A stretch of 64,000 nucleotides of DNA from Isoetes taiwanensis (GCA_021234155.1 JAJEKV010000053.1:470523-534522); one strand, 5' to 3'; positions 12,983 to 25,969 are shown, counted from the stretch's first letter. Notes: generated from the letters alone by a model not told the origin. Made by a program: numbers and translations.

Positions 12983-14159
12983 GTTGTGTAATGGGTAGCA
13001 CCCTAGATCCGGGCTGGCCCACATTAACTTTTTGAATAGGCAGTGCATTCGAGAAAAGGGCAAAAGCGTTCTTTAGATTTCTTTAGGGTTTAAATTTGGT
13101 ATAAGACATTGTGGAACCATTAGATCCTAGAGCAAGGAAGCGTGATTTGACCAGAGCTCATCTTTTGATCTATTGACAATGACAACTATGATGGCCGATG
13201 AGGAAAAGACTAAGAGGTCGCAATGGATATGGTGCAAAGCTTGCCAACATTTTTCTATAGAGTTCATTATTGGGGAGCGGATAAATTAGCCGTGTCGTTA
13301 CAAGCGGCGAGTTGGATGCCTAATTTTGATTTATGTTACGAAGATAAAGGTTGAATAGGCCTAGCCTGCTTTGGGCCAGAATTTTCAGTGTTTAGCCTTG
13401 ATATACATTAAGGAGATCTGTGATTCACAGTAAACCCGCGGACTAAGGTTACATTTAAACTGATCTTACCGCGATTCAAGATGACATACTTGGAAGAGGA
13501 TCTTTATAAGCTCATGTAATGGCGTGTTACGGACATGGTACGGATGTCACGGATAAGGCGGTAAAGTGGGCGGATAAGCGTGAGAAGGCTCACGGCGGTG
13601 GGGATCAGTCGTCATATCGGTCGCGAAGAGCTCAAAGCATGGCCGGTCGGGGATATTATAATAACAGCAAATGTTTTCGGTAGGTCTGCATGGCGCGAAC
13701 CGACTTTACCAATATGGTGATTCCATTCCTCGGTGCTCACTTGCTAAGAGGTATCATTCCAACTCACACAGGCATTCTCACATGTTGCATTACTTAAGCA
13801 AGATAAGTGTTTCGGGTTGTATCTGAGATTTATTGGCACCTTCATGCTCATATTTCTTTGTACGACTAGCGATACATTAATAAATGAAAGTTTAATGGCA
13901 CCATCACTTTCACCCTATTGGTCTTATCAGAGATGCATGGTTCTTATTCTTATCAAGATGCATGGTTTTGCATTACATTTTGAAATTAATTACCAATCGA
14001 TATTTGTTCTTTTATTATTTGTTCCTAATACAATGGTTTTTATATGTTTCCCATTTAAGGTTCCATTCTATGTTGATCACAACTTCCCGCATCAACTGGA
14101 TTGGCATTGAAAGGAACAGACCTCCACCCGTGATTACATGGTGGCGCCAATTCTCATAT

Positions 14160-15130
14160 GGAGATGAATATTGGCAAACATTCGCTCGAATTTATTATTT
14201 CCTTCAATCTCATATGTTTGTAGTCACAATATGCAATGAGTACCTGGCTGTAAGTTCTATGGGCCCTTATGCATGCCTCTAATTTTTGTATTGTGGTAGA
14301 CCTTTTTAGGAACATATGAATTTAATGAAGTAGAAGATATTTTTTCACGCCTACATCCAAAGTCATTTCTTTAGACCGAAAAGCTCTACAGTTTCTTCAA
14401 ACGTGAAAAAGGTTAATCGCATTGATTAGCTTTTTTGCGTTTTCTAGGAGGTAAAACCTTGGGAAAGGAAGGAGAAAGATAGCTGGCATTATTGGTACCG
14501 CACCCATATGATGCATGCTCCTCATCGGCAGGTAGCCGCCGCTTGGTTTACTGCACACCCCTTTGCACACTCTCCGTAGTGCTTTGCTTTTATTAATTGT
14601 AGTTTGTTGAAGTAACCTGCCTTGGCCCCAGTGTAGATGCAAAAGAAGTAGGTACTCTACCCATACATGTTAATAGCTTTCCTCGCCTCTCTCTCGACTA
14701 AAATTTTTGATGCAGTCACAAAACGAGAATAGAATCGAACCGAGGATCGAGGGGAACTGCTCCTAAATGGAGCTTATTTTGTTCCATCCGATTTTGAATC
14801 AGGGGTTGTTGCATAAGCAAAGCATCCAGCCCCTTTCTTCTGCCAAGTTTGCTACATTTGTGCAATATCTTACTATTAATGCCGGAGCTATCCTCGCACC
14901 TTGTGGCTTGTACAAGAATAACTTTACAAGGAGAGTTGTTGATGTTGTAAAGATCTCGACCGAAACATACCAGTTTGAAATAAAAACAACAGAAGAAAGT
15001 GTGGAAATCGCTGGATATAATGACTTGATCGATGTTCTAATGTAAATCGGCCTCATACCCCTCATGAGATGAATATTGCGCTATTTCGGTTTGAATTTTA
15101 TTATTTCCTTCAATCTCATGTTTGTACAAA
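14160..15130. repeat. Direct repeat pair of about 65 bp
   Basis: 'gagatgaatattg' then 'ttattatttccttcaatctcat' type sequence and 'gtttgta' occur at 14160-14225 and again at 15064-15130. An open frame of 92 codons (14767-15045, plus) lies between them with MEL start and KISTETYQFEIKTTEE inside. The opposite strand is also open across it. I do not recognise either protein. Confidence 0.6.
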
Positions 15131-15989
15131 ATCAATCTCTATGATATAATATATGCATTATAAATTGAGCTTGAAACAAATGCTAGTGATAGCCTGCAAT
15201 TTTTCGATATATTGGAAATGTGTGAGGTGCCATGAATGGTGCCATCTGATTTGACGAACTTATTCTAACAACTACTTCCTTCTTTCTATTGAGCAATTTC
15301 ATATAAAATTTTGAATAATCTAAACACCATTTGATGGTCTAATTGTACACAATGGATGTCAAAGATAAACATTTAAAATAATCGATACCAAGAAGGTTGC
15401 TAAAACCAAATTTTGAAAATTCTACGCTATAACAATGACATAGCAATCCTACAATACAAATGGACACCAACATTACCAGCCTAAATGTAAACCTTATTAT
15501 TTCTAGGTCTCCAACATTGCCGCCTAGTAGCCTAAAGAACGCCGGGCACCTTAACTAGTAAAATTAATAGGATTACTAGTAATGGTGTTTGCCATTTTGG
15601 TATAAATTGGAAACCTCTTTGAATCGTGTTTACCAGAATGAGAAAAGTTAAATCAAACCTTAAACCTACTGCCAGGTGATGGCAGGTTTAATTCATATTG
15701 TGGGATGTTTCAAAATGTTGAGGTATAGGTTGTGTTTCAGTATTGACTTTGATTTATATATCAGCGACTTGCCAACGCCTCGGCCCTCAATGCGTTCACA
15801 TTCAACATCGAGGAAATAAATTGAGACAGTATCAACCACTAAGGGCCGCCTTTTTATTTCACGTCAATTTTAATTATTCTTATGGTATGTTAACAATGCC
15901 TGTGGTTGATAGTCAATTGTTGATAATCTTTAAGTTTAAATATGCTTCATGATAGACAAGCCCAACATCAAGCACAATGTTGGGAACCT

Positions 15990-16430
15990 CTTAATGAACA
16001 AATAATGTACGTAATATAAAGCAGGAGAATATTGGTGGGGTTGGTGAGGAGATTGAAAGGAAGCTTGTGCTTGTAGGGGCTATGGAGAAATATACATGAT
16101 ATAAAAGCAAACCACATACAACATTGGGGTGCTCTGTAGGATTTCAGTGCCAGCTTGTGCCTGAGGGAGCTTAAGGGATGGTTTCGCCAGGTTTGTAGGG
16201 GTTTGATGGAAGCTAGGGGGCTTTGGGTGCTTGTAGGAGCTAAGAGGGTTTTCGTATTGTGTTTGTAGGGTTTGGATGGAAGAGGAGTTATCACGACGGT
16301 ACATGCATGCACTCCAACAATGCTCAGGGCTAGGAGCGTGAGGGTTTGTGTCAGGTTTGTATGGTTTGTTGGAAAGAGGAGTTTATCAATGACATATACA
16401 TGTGTATGTAACGTACAATGCTTAGGTAAT
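15990..16430. repeat. Degenerate repeats based on GGTTTGTAGGG
   Basis: Variants of 'gtttgtaggg(g)ttt(g)gatgga' and 'gcttgtgcttgtaggggct' recur at irregular spacing through about 400 bp. The 157-codon minus-strand frame over this block is Thr/Pro/Leu-rich because it translates the repeat; I do not consider it a gene. Confidence 0.55.
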
Positions 16431-17234
16431 GTATGCCACAAAGTTCAAATCTTTGTTATACTACGTTTCGACGAATTACTGTCTCATAAAATGAGATGGT
16501 GAGGTACAATTTTAAAAATAAAAATAATAGGGCCAGTAATTAGGTAGTAGTAAAGCATTCATGTGTTTGTGATTCATCAATGTAGTTGTAACAGTAGTTC
16601 ACTGGCTTAAAACTACAAATCATGGATTTTACACATGCTGAAAAGCAATTTGCCATGTAAGTGGCCTTCGGTAAAATACAATCATGGGTTTTAAGCATTA
16701 TGTAGCACATTAAAAAACAATTTCAATATGTAAGTGGCTGCTTATCGTCACCAATGTGCTTGTGTCAGCCACCTAAACACAACCTATGGAGTATATATTA
16801 TGCGGTCAAGAGTCCCTTGGTCAAGAGTCCTTTCTCAAGAGGGGCTTATATTCAAATCTTGTCGGTCCAAACAGTACAGCTCTGGCACCATTTAAGCATT
16901 TCTAAGCAATGATACGCGGCAACGTTTAAAGATGGTCAAATTTAACCATGAAACACTTTCAGATCCTCTTTGTAGCTTACATCCACAACGATTCTCTTCG
17001 AGATGTCGATCTGAAATTAACAATAAATAGATAACGCGCAGCTCATCCAGCCTTAATTCCTTGGAGTCCGGTATAATTATGCCATCTATGGCACCCTTTT
17101 AGGATGGAGGTGTTTCCCAACCCTTGCGCAATTTTACCATTCTATATGTCAAGAAGTAATGGATTTATCTCAAGTACATCCCTCTGTGATAGCCCAATGT
17201 ATGTCTTCCAAGGCATTGTAACTTGAGTGAAAGG

Positions 17235-18690
17235 ACCTGTAAGAGATCATCTCTCTCAATTGTCAGTTGGGGAAAACCACCATATCAATATCAAAAGAAA
17301 TATCCAAAGAATCTTCCTGTAGAATAGCCCTCCCACAGATGCGTGTAAGAAGTTCATCTATGTCAAGATGAATAATCTAATTCATACATCTATCCCTAGC
17401 CAAGACTATTGCTACCTATGTTAAGGGACTTAACAAATAACCTGAGCAATTGTAGCCGGCCTCAAAAAAAAAAAAAAGCTCGACACCAAGTTCCATTCCA
17501 TATTCTAGTCTTAGTCTGCTTTTCCTCGAGCTCCTTAGTTCTGCAAATCACTTTCACTCCCAGAATACCTCTCAAGAAATCATATTATCTGTAGCTGCGC
17601 CTGGCTCCATGTAAGAAAATAATTTGAAACCCCATCAACCATGCTTGATACCTTTTCTACTCAAGAAGCTCCATGAACGCATTGACGCAAGCATGAAATG
17701 GTGCCGATTAAATAACAAACCCATAACTTGTTATGGTCCCAGTTAATCCTTCGGCCATGATAGCCATTAACTTTCCGTGATCAGAGCATAAAATTAATCT
17801 TCCAAAGATATGAGCATATAAAAAATCGAAAGTTACCTTAATCAAAGCTTGTCTTGAAAAGCCTGAATTTGATCAATAAAATTTTGCATGTTGTATGGGC
17901 ATTGCGCCCCTCTCGCTTCAACATAAGACAATGGAGCCCTGAATCATGCTCTTCTGCCGAATATGAAGCCTGCCAACCAACAACCTACAATAATTCTTGA
18001 AGTTGAGTACTTCCAAGTTCTTTCATCTTTTTCTGCTTATCTCTTTATAACTCATGAACGTTACCCTTATCACTTGGATTTCAAAGATATTTAGCTAATA
18101 ATGCTTAAATAAAATACAGAAAATAAAACTTGATTAGTGGAGCACAGAAACTTAACTCGAAGCTATCAAGAATCGCTATATGCATGTTCCATCCGCTCAA
18201 CCTATCTTTGAGCCAATTGAAGAATAAAGATTTTCATTCCAATGCCTTCAATGTTTAGGAGTACTTCTTCAATGCGCCTTGTATATGTGAGCAAGTTCTT
18301 GCTTGGAAAACGTCTTCGTGTGACCACAAGGAAATTGCCTCGTTGAATTGAAAACGCGAAGAGCGGGAATCATGCACCCCGAATGATGAATTGTTAATAG
18401 TGGCTAACATATGCATTCCTGGTTAAATGTGATTCAAGATTGGATTGATAGATGCTATGAAGTAGGTAGGACTCAGTCGGACCGCTCTATTCAACTATTT
18501 ACATGACATAAATATGTTCGAAAACTCGTGGTTTTGGATGAAAGGAAGGATCAAGGAACTCAGAGGTATCTATCCCAGTTTCTTGAAACTGCCTCGTGAT
18601 CCGCTTCAAAAATAGATGAAGAGGATCGATGAAATCTGTGCTGCACGATCCAGTCATCTACTGCCATTAAAAATATTGTTATTACATAGC
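17235..18690 (-). pseudogene. Exon-like pieces of an unrecognised gene
   Basis: Several minus-strand segments look like exons. One near 18685-18507 follows an acceptor 'aatggcag', contains DPLHLFLKRITRQFQETG and LDPSFHPKPRVFEH, and ends at a GTAAAT donor. A second near 18300-18215 reads TYTRRIEEVLLNIEGIGMKI, followed by 'gataggttgag'. A third near 18000-17850 reads AEEHDSGLHCLMLKREGRN. A fourth near 17365-17240 reads DELLTRICGRAILQEDSLDI, then needs a one-base shift and ends at CAG|GTCC. None of these belongs to a family I recognise, and I cannot prove they are one gene. They may be host exons damaged by base errors. Confidence 0.35.
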
Positions 18691-19401
18691 AATAGCAATG
18701 ATGTGATGAAGCAATGAAGGTGAAAAGACTAACCTCGACTACGCCCAAACCTCCTTTTGCTTTTTAGAGCTAAGAAAGGCTGAACGTGGCATAATCGTGG
18801 GTTCTGCTAGTAGATCAATCTGCAAATTAGGGCCTTTTAGAGCCAAAAAGGCTTTAATGTCATCCGCACTGATAGATCAACTGACCATAAATTAGGGCGC
18901 ACATTACTTGCACTAAACATTATAATATAAGATATAAGTTTGAACCGGATCGCCCTTTTGTTACAAAATCCATTAGGAACATTCTTGTAAATAAAAGGGT
19001 CAAGATGAAGTTTCTTTTTTAAAAGAATCTTAGTAGAGATTTTGTATGTAATGAGAAACTCTCTTTACAAGCACGACAATGGAAACAATGAAATAAAAAA
19101 CTTTTCTATTTTACACCCTACAAGCTCACAAGTGTTGTAATACATTGCAAAAACCTATAATGCATGTGTCTATATGATGAAAATGTTTTAGAGGTGGCTC
19201 TATTTAAATAACATTTAATATTGTAGGCGATTCAAATATATATAATAGTTTGCATTCCTATACAAAAGTAGCTAGTAAGAAATCCTACTATATAAAATAT
19301 AACCAAAAAACTTAGATCTTATGTGGCTCAACCTACTTAAACTTAGGCCATTTTTGACCTACCGATATCCTACAATACTATATGGACCAGCACATGTAAC
19401 T

Positions 19402-19790
19402 GAACGGAAGTACAATTGATNNNNNNNNNNNNNNNNNNNNNNNNNNNNNNNNNNNNNNNNNNNNNNNNNNNNNNNNNNNNNNNNNNNNNNNNNNNNNNNN
19501 NNNNNNNNNNNNNNNNNNNNNNNNNNNNNNNNNNNNNNNNNNNNNNNNNNNNNNNNNNNNNNNNNNNNNNNNNNNNNNNNNNNNNNNNNNNNNNNNNNNN
19601 NNNNNNNNNNNNNNNNNNNNNNNNNNNNNNNNNNNNNNNNNNNNNNNNNNNNNNNNNNNNNNNNNNNNNNNNNNNNNNNNNNNNNNNNNNNNNNNNNNNN
19701 NNNNNNNNNNNNNNNNNNNNNNNNNNNNNNNNNNNNNNNNNNNNNNNNNNNNNNNNNNNNNNNNNNACATTGTACTTCCGTTCAGTTGTG
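19402..19790. other. Assembly gap (346 N) flanked by an inverted repeat
   Basis: N runs from 19421 to 19766. The 19 bases 'aactgaacggaagtacaat' end just before the gap (19398-19416), and their exact reverse complement starts just after it (about 19769-19787). The gap therefore sits inside a fold-back. The upstream part of the gypsy 5' LTR must lie in the gap or be lost. The gap length may be arbitrary. Confidence 0.95.
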
Positions 19791-19794
19791 TTGC

Positions 19795-20199
19795 TAGATG
19801 TTCTATACCGATAGCATCATGCCAGACTCGATCTCTTTGAACTCTTGAGACCCTAGCGAGTCGATCGATCCTCCTTGGAGTGCAGTAGGGGTAGAACACG
19901 AGGTTTGGGGTGTTTCCTAGGTTTAGTGCATATTCTTTGCGTTGATATTTGGATGGATACGCCACCCCTTCGTGAGTGGTTATTTATATATGATTTATGT
20001 GCTAACCCTTATATTCATGCTTGGCGTAGGGAGACCCATCGAGCGTGGGCGAATGACACCTAGTGCCTTCACTCGAGCATCTCTAGAAGTAGATGGCCGG
20101 GTCGAGACGGAGGCCTTGCTCATGGCGGATTACGCCACTGGGAGAGAAGTCCCAAGTATGTCGTGAGAAGTCATTAATATATTCGAGGCGTCACGATCA
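19795..20199 (+). repeat. 5' LTR of the gypsy element, 3' portion only
   Basis: This matches 31,040-31,450 throughout ('gatgttctat', 'ctcttgagacc', 'aggtttggggtgttt', 'tttggatggat', 'ttatttatatatgattta', 'gggcgaatgacacct'). Mismatches cluster at CAG/CTG words. The upstream ~1.1 kb of the LTR is missing in the N run. Confidence 0.85.
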
Positions 20200-20212
20200 G
20201 TATCGAGCCGGG
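20200..20212 (+). other. Primer binding site (initiator tRNA-Met type)
   Basis: The bases immediately after the LTR read 'gtatcgagccggg'. The usual plant PBS complementary to the 3' end of initiator tRNA-Met is TGGTATCAGAGCC. The match is good apart from one deletion in the CAGAG word, the same kind of difference seen across this window. Confidence 0.6.
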
Positions 20213-22780
20213 TTTTGGTTGCTCGAAATCATAGCAGCCAAACCCTAACTTCGTTAGTTGGTAGCAGCTAGGAGGAGGCTAATCTAATTGTGTTATAGTC
20301 CTCTTTGATGTTTGGCTTTGTGTTAGGTTAAGTAAGAAATTGTAGGTTTTAAAGAAGTTAAGGCATTGGGCCCCCAAGTTTGGAGGGGTTATAATTTTTT
20401 GTAGGTAGTTCAAATGAGGAGAAAGTGGTTCCATTGGATCGGTACCCCAAATACCACCAGTCGTCGCTGCGGAAAAATGGTCAAGGAAGGCCCGAAGAGA
20501 AGTCAACTACGCCGCTTGATTTTATGTATGCGGTCGGGTGGGAGGCCAAAAATGCGTTAAACGCAAGCCGTCTGGCGTCCTTGATCCAGCAGACTGAAAG
20601 AATCAACACAGGCGCGCCGCTGTCGACCCGATCCAGGTAGGAGGCCAGCGTGAAATACCGTCGGTAGCCGTATGATAGCCTCCCCGCGTATTCCCGTATA
20701 AATATTTATAATAAAAAAAAAGTTAATAAGAAAAATTTTGAAATTTCAAAAGATATGATGATTAAAGTTTTTCTATCTCGCCTTACCTTCCATGCTTGTA
20801 CTTGGCGAATCAAGCCTTGCTCCTGGCCATGAGGACTGTGCTTAACTTCTTCGCCTAGTTCTTACGTTAACCTAGCGCCTTAGCTCACAGCCTCCCAGCA
20901 TAGCGCCCTACGCTGTTCTTCTAGACCTTAGCGCCTGCCATAGCCAGCACAAAATACATGGACCCACTACCATACCATAAATTTGGATCATGCCTTGATC
21001 GCTTGACATATCAGCTCTTGAGCCCGGCCTTCATGGGCATGCTTACGGGCCGGGTTGGTGAGCCGGGATTCGAGAACAATAATCGGATCCCTATCCCATT
21101 ACCATTCTCAAGGGCGTTTTGATCCAGAGTTGAACCTCGCCATCTTCCTTACACCATGGCGAGCAACTGACGCAGTCATGATGCTAATAAAGTTTTATCC
21201 TCCGAATGTAGAAGGCCTGCAGGAGAGGACACTCCCCGGAAGGAGGCCGACATGTGAAACAGCGGAAGATGACCAAGGGAGATAGAGTGAGCGTCACGGC
21301 TCGAGTAGGAAATATCGGTACACAGGGGATGGGTAGCGTCATAGATGGCGAGAATATCAGTTCCACCATACCGATGGGATGAGGATTCCAGGCTTCATAT
21401 GGGGAAGTCTGATATAACAGATTACTTAATAACAATTCAGTTAATTATGAGCAGTGACCCAGCGGTGCCTGTAGGCTCATACACGTCGTCGGTGCAGGGG
21501 GTGAGGAAGACCCAAGACTCGGGAATTTAAGAACGGCCGAGAGGATCAGGAGGAAGAGGCCGGCAGAGCGGTAGAACCGGAAGGGGAAGAGGCGGGGAGT
21601 GGGCAGGGTAACACCATGAAACACTCTGTTGTGGTACCGGAGGAAGTCTTCTTCGAAAGTCGGCAGGCAATACAAGGACAAGATTGAGGACTGTCGGGGC
21701 TTTTAGGAACGTGAAACTCGATCCGGAGGCGAGGAAGCGGGTGAATCGTCCGACCAGTTGTTGGGGCCAAGGCGTACTGTACAAAGGCCATGCCAAACCT
21801 GCTCTGAGAGGAGAAACCCCGGTACCGACGGCACAACCATATACGGAGATCCGTAAGTTTCAGAAATCAACTCCAGCTTACGTCTGGAAGCTCCCCTTTT
21901 GATTGGTTAGGAGGTGCCCGAGGAGTTCAAAACCGACCTGCTTCCGGACTTTTATGGTGCTCAGAGTACGGAGGCTGTCTGGTGGCACTCTTGAGTGGCG
22001 CCAATCTTTGCCGATCCGCAAGAGGTCACCATAATGCCCTATGAGATTTTCCTTGCGCATGATTGAAATCATAGCATATTTTACGGGGTTTCACATTGTA
22101 AATATTTTGATATTTAATAAACACTTTTTATTTTGTATTAAGAACCTTTTATTTAGTCTTAAATGCAATCTTGTGTCTGACATAAATAAAGGGTTAAAGG
22201 ATCTTCAAAGTTTCATTTCATTTTATTTATATCTGTTTTCTTTGCTTCCTCCTCCTTCCAGCCATGGTAGCCCATGAGCCTCACTTGCATGGTACCAAGG
22301 CGGAGCATTGGGATCATAAGTGCCCTTGACCCGATTGTGCCCCTTACACTATCTCGAGCGCCTTGGTCTCATCACTATTATCGTGGCACCCAGACTATGC
22401 CCGATTCTAGAGTTTTGGAGGAGATGCTTCCTTTATGTATCCCTCTTAGGATCCTCCCGATTACCTAGAGCGGGAGGTGGTCAAGGGATATGTTGGGGGC
22501 GACACCCGCAGTATGATGTCTTTGAAAAGAAATCTTAGATGGGGCAAGCACTTTGCCGTTGTCTGACCTTCGAGCGACAATATCTTGAAGTTGCCACTAG
22601 CCATCCTCATGGATCAATACGTTGAGATGAGACACACTGGAGAAAGGCAAACTTCACAGATCTTCAGGAGGAAGAAGGCGAACACATAGGCATAGGTGAC
22701 CGCCCGTTGGAAGGCGGTTAGCGGAGAGAGATGCCACCGCGGCTCGGGAACAAAGGCTGCCACGCTTATCGGGCTAAACG
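20213..22780 (+). other. Gypsy leader and 5' internal region, no confident ORF
   Basis: About 2.5 kb between PBS and the first recognisable internal ORF. Short GC-rich frames overlap on both strands at 21.4-21.9 kb, none with a recognisable domain. Long leaders are common in plant gypsy elements. Confidence 0.4.
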
Positions 22781-22784
22781 TATC

Positions 22785-23625
22785 CAGTTGTGTTTCACCA
22801 AGGGCAAGAATATCTTCTCTTGGATGATATCATCTGGACCTATCACATGGTGGTAGGGTTTAAGCGTAAGATAAGGACCATGTGCTCTATGAGCTAGCGA
22901 GTAATTGTATGGATGATTTCATCGACTTCGCCTCCTATTGAAACTCCCGAGGTGCAGCAGCTACTCGGGCCGCCAGAGACCATAGAGCCACCGAGACTTT
23001 GTTACGGCTTGCGAACTGGTGATGCGGATCCGCCTCTCGACCCTCAAGGATGCCTTTACAGCCTATGGGACCTCATGTCCCAAATATTAATATGGTTGAG
23101 GTTCCCTCCGTTCGATGAGGAGGGAGAGGATCTATACCATAATCCTGCTCATTTGAAGGAAGAGCAACTAGAACTTAAGGAAGAAGAAGTCCCTATGGAC
23201 TTAGATAAGGAGGTGGCCACGCCGAGACCCCGCAAGGGAAGGTGGGGGAAACCACCTTACTCGTTTTTTCTTATCAGCTTTTCGCATTAGGCAAGTTCTT
23301 TTTATAGCCCGGATTTAGGGCGGAGGCCGGAAGCTTCATGGTGGACCCTCCAGGTTCTCTCCCATTGGTCAAGCACAAGAAGCTTCCCTATCGTGACGCT
23401 CACTTATGTACTCTCCAGACGACGGGATCTTGCCACGGCCTTGGGACAAGACATTGCACTCGATGAGCATGAAGCTCCTTACGGCAGTCCCATTGGCCGT
23501 CGCCATCCGGCCAGAGTTTGCTTCCATTAAGCCGCCACAGTAGACCCGGGGGTGACTGCCATTTAATCAATCGCCACCACCTCCTCGGTCCTCACAGATG
23601 AAGGAGGAGGACCTAGCTCTTAAAT
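22785..23625 (+). pseudogene. Extra ORF upstream of gag in the gypsy element
   Basis: The open part (22913-23290) contains ETPEVQQLLG, an acidic segment DEEGEDLYHNPAHLKEEQLE and a basic stretch RPRKGRWGK. Just upstream, in a broken frame, is a segment matching QGQEYLLL-DIMWTYH of the second copy. The same protein region occurs at 51.05-51.96 kb next to a different LTR-like repeat, and similarity continues through 23,340-23,620. Conservation between two elements suggests it was a real protein. I do not recognise a domain; it could be the N-terminal part of a long gag or an accessory ORF. Confidence 0.5.
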
Positions 23626-23818
23626 AATTGTATTACGCATTTTGTATTGTGTATAGATGTAGAATTTTGGTTTGGCAATTTCTTTAGCCATTCTATAGTT
23701 ATGATATACCATCTTCTTATCAATTGTGACTGTTGTCTCAATGAATACAATTAAAATTGGTCTCTTCCATGATGCGTTCATCTATTTATTAGAGTTTACG
23801 GCATAACGAAATTGTTCA

Positions 23819-24307
23819 ATGTTCTATATTCAATTCTATCGTCTTGCAGAAGAAACACTTGAAGAATATGAAGAGAGAATTATCGACCTGATAAGGAGGG
23901 ATGACCCAGGGCCACCCGACCAGGACTATGGCCAAAGGTATGGGGAGTACCCGGAATGGGACGAAGGTTATGAGATGGAACCCGCACCACCAGGGGAGCC
24001 CTATGATCCAGTCAAGGGGATGGAGATAGTTAACATTCTCAGGGAAAGGGCCTTCGAGGACCTGAAACAGACTCTTCGCCGCACATGGGACTATTGGGAC
24101 ATGTCAAGGCACGAAGCGTTCGAGGATGCCAACGACCACTTGTGGCAAATCTTCTATGCTTTAAGGAGACTTTTCAATCTCCTTATTATTAGCCCAACGT
24201 TAGATTACCAACCTGTTATCGTTCAGGCCTGGGCACGTTACAAGCTCGTTAGGGCTGTACGTGAAAGTGTTCGCTACTCAATCCTGTACCCATTTGCGAA
24301 CCCCTAG
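23819..24307 (+). CDS. gag: Gypsy gag-like protein, N-terminal part
   Basis: A 162-codon frame in the gag position, about 3.6 kb after the PBS. The N-terminal half is strongly acidic and Pro/Tyr-rich (LAEETLEEYEERIIDLIRRD, EYPEWDEGYEME). The second half looks helical (ILRERAFEDLKQTLRRTWDY, LWQIFYALRRLFNLL), consistent with a capsid-type helical bundle. The start codon is uncertain because the DNA before it ('tatcgtcttgcag|aagaaac') resembles a splice acceptor, so this may be a second exon. It ends at TAG 24,305 and no zinc knuckle is present here. Assignment rests on position and composition. Confidence 0.5.
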   Translation: MFYIQFYRLAEETLEEYEERIIDLIRRDDPGPPDQDYGQRYGEYPEWDEGYEMEPAPPGEPYDPVKGMEIVNILRERAFEDLKQTLRRTWDYWDMSRHEAFEDANDHLWQIFYALRRLFNLLIISPTLDYQPVIVQAWARYKLVRAVRESVRYSILYPFANP

Positions 24308-24639
24308 GCCCGGTCTCCTCAGTTGTGTTCTTTTGATGTCCTATGTGAGTTGAACTTCAAATGTCCAATGTATAATACCTGTTCTTGGATTATGTCGTTG
24401 TAGTAACTTCTGTCACTATCAATGTATTCAACATTAATGTAATGACTGTTTTCACCTGTAATAAGGATCTTTGCCATCGTACTTTTCTTGTATTCTTTCT
24501 CTAACCTATCCAAAATGGCAATTTTGTGAGACCTTATGTCACTATAATTCTGCTTATACCCTTTTTTATCTTTGGATATAGATCTGAACGCATAACCCTT
24601 TGGCGAGACACCCTCAAACGCCAGTAGACTAACACCTAA

Positions 24640-25875
24640 ACAGGAACTTATGTTAATGAAGAGGCAATTAGGCGAGTTGCAAGCTTATGTGTTGCACGCC
24701 AACCCACCACAAAGACCTACAAGAAGATCCGGACCGGAAGTTACCTCCGCTTACCACCCACCTACCCCCGCCAGCCGCCTCCACCTCAAACCAGCCCCTC
24801 AGGCATTGCAGAAGGCCCCGTCTAAACGCCGCTGTGAAGTTCTTCTAGGGATAGTGCCACCTCTCCACAATCAGCCACTGTGTGTCCTCACGAGACGCCG
24901 GTATCATCCGGGTGACCATCTGGCGCCGGGACAAGGAATACCGTAAAAGCGACACGCCATAAACTTATATGGAAAAATAGAAAACCGCCCGGTTTGATGG
25001 GGAAATCTAGAGGCGATTGAATGCGAGTCCCGGTTGGACGAGATGAAGGAGTTTGGGAAGTCCTATGGCATGACGTAAAAAGGATATAGGAAAGGTTGCC
25101 ACTACAAACCTTGGCTGAGCGGAGCCCGGATTTGGTGGAAGGGCTCGCTAGAGCCAAGCATCCGGATAGGGAGCAGCAAGTTTAAGAAGTTAAGCCAAAG
25201 GCTTTAAGTCGCGATTATGTGCCTCGTATGCTTCGTGCCAACAAATTCAAACCTTCTACGAGGTTAAGCGTATGTGGGTATGTTGGTTCGGGCTAATCCG
25301 GGAGAGTTTATGCTTTGAGACTATATGTACCGGTATAAATGAAAAGAGGCGGAGGAGGGCTACATTGAAGGGTTGGCCCCATCAATTAAACGAATGGTTA
25401 AGGCCATAGACCCGAAATCCGCTTCTGAGGCTTCCAGGCTAAAGCATTGAGCCTCGAAGGAGATACCAAGGAACCCGAGATCCGCGTCTCAAGCCTGCTT
25501 TACTCAGCCCGGCCATCCACACCTTTATAAACCCCGCCGCCAAGTCCTGGGCCCTCTCAATAACTCTTATGGCCGCCAGAAAGAAAGTCACCTTCAGCAC
25601 GCGGGATAAACAAGTAACAATGCCGGTAAGGAAGTTTGGAACCTCTTCTGATCTATTCCCAAAGAGGCTCGAACAGCCCTCAGATAAGGGCATGCTCTGT
25701 GGTGCGTATGCGGCACTTTATCTGAATTGTCCTTATGTCATGCAGACTTTGCCTACCGGCCATGGCCGACCTCGATTGGGACGATTTGAATCAACACTAC
25801 CTGGGAGGAGGAGGCTCCCGAGGCCACATTCTCGTGCGTCTCATATCCTTGCAGCTATAGAAACCGGGTAATGCC
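24640..25875 (+). pseudogene. gag: Gypsy gag, C-terminal part, frame-broken
   Basis: Plus-strand frames between 24,650 and 25,870 are interrupted but follow gag in order. The first is Pro-rich (HANPPQRPTRRSG). The middle (about 24,940-25,440), read across several frames, resembles the retrotransposon gag core (RF-G, W-, L--, basic and aromatic residues) but I could not fix a continuous frame. The last (25,569-25,871) begins MAARKKVTFSTRDKQVTMPV. A CCHC knuckle is not clear. Confidence 0.4.
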
Positions 25876-25969
25876 GAAGTCAGCCGCCGCCATTTCCACC
25901 ATAGGTCAAAGACAAGTAGTTTTTTTGTAATTTTATATGGATGGAAGTACACATAATTTTGCTTCTCCT

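Noticed and set aside
14767..15065. 92-codon plus and 88-codon minus frames as genes
   Set aside because: Both strands are open over the same DNA, neither has a recognisable family and no splice context supports one; kept only as a note in the repeat entry.
15968..16441. 157-codon minus-strand frame
   Set aside because: It covers a degenerate GGTTTGTAGGG repeat, has low-complexity Thr/Pro/Leu composition and no recognisable domain.
19378..19965. Open frames across the N run
   Set aside because: They consist mostly of unknown residues; N cannot contain stops.
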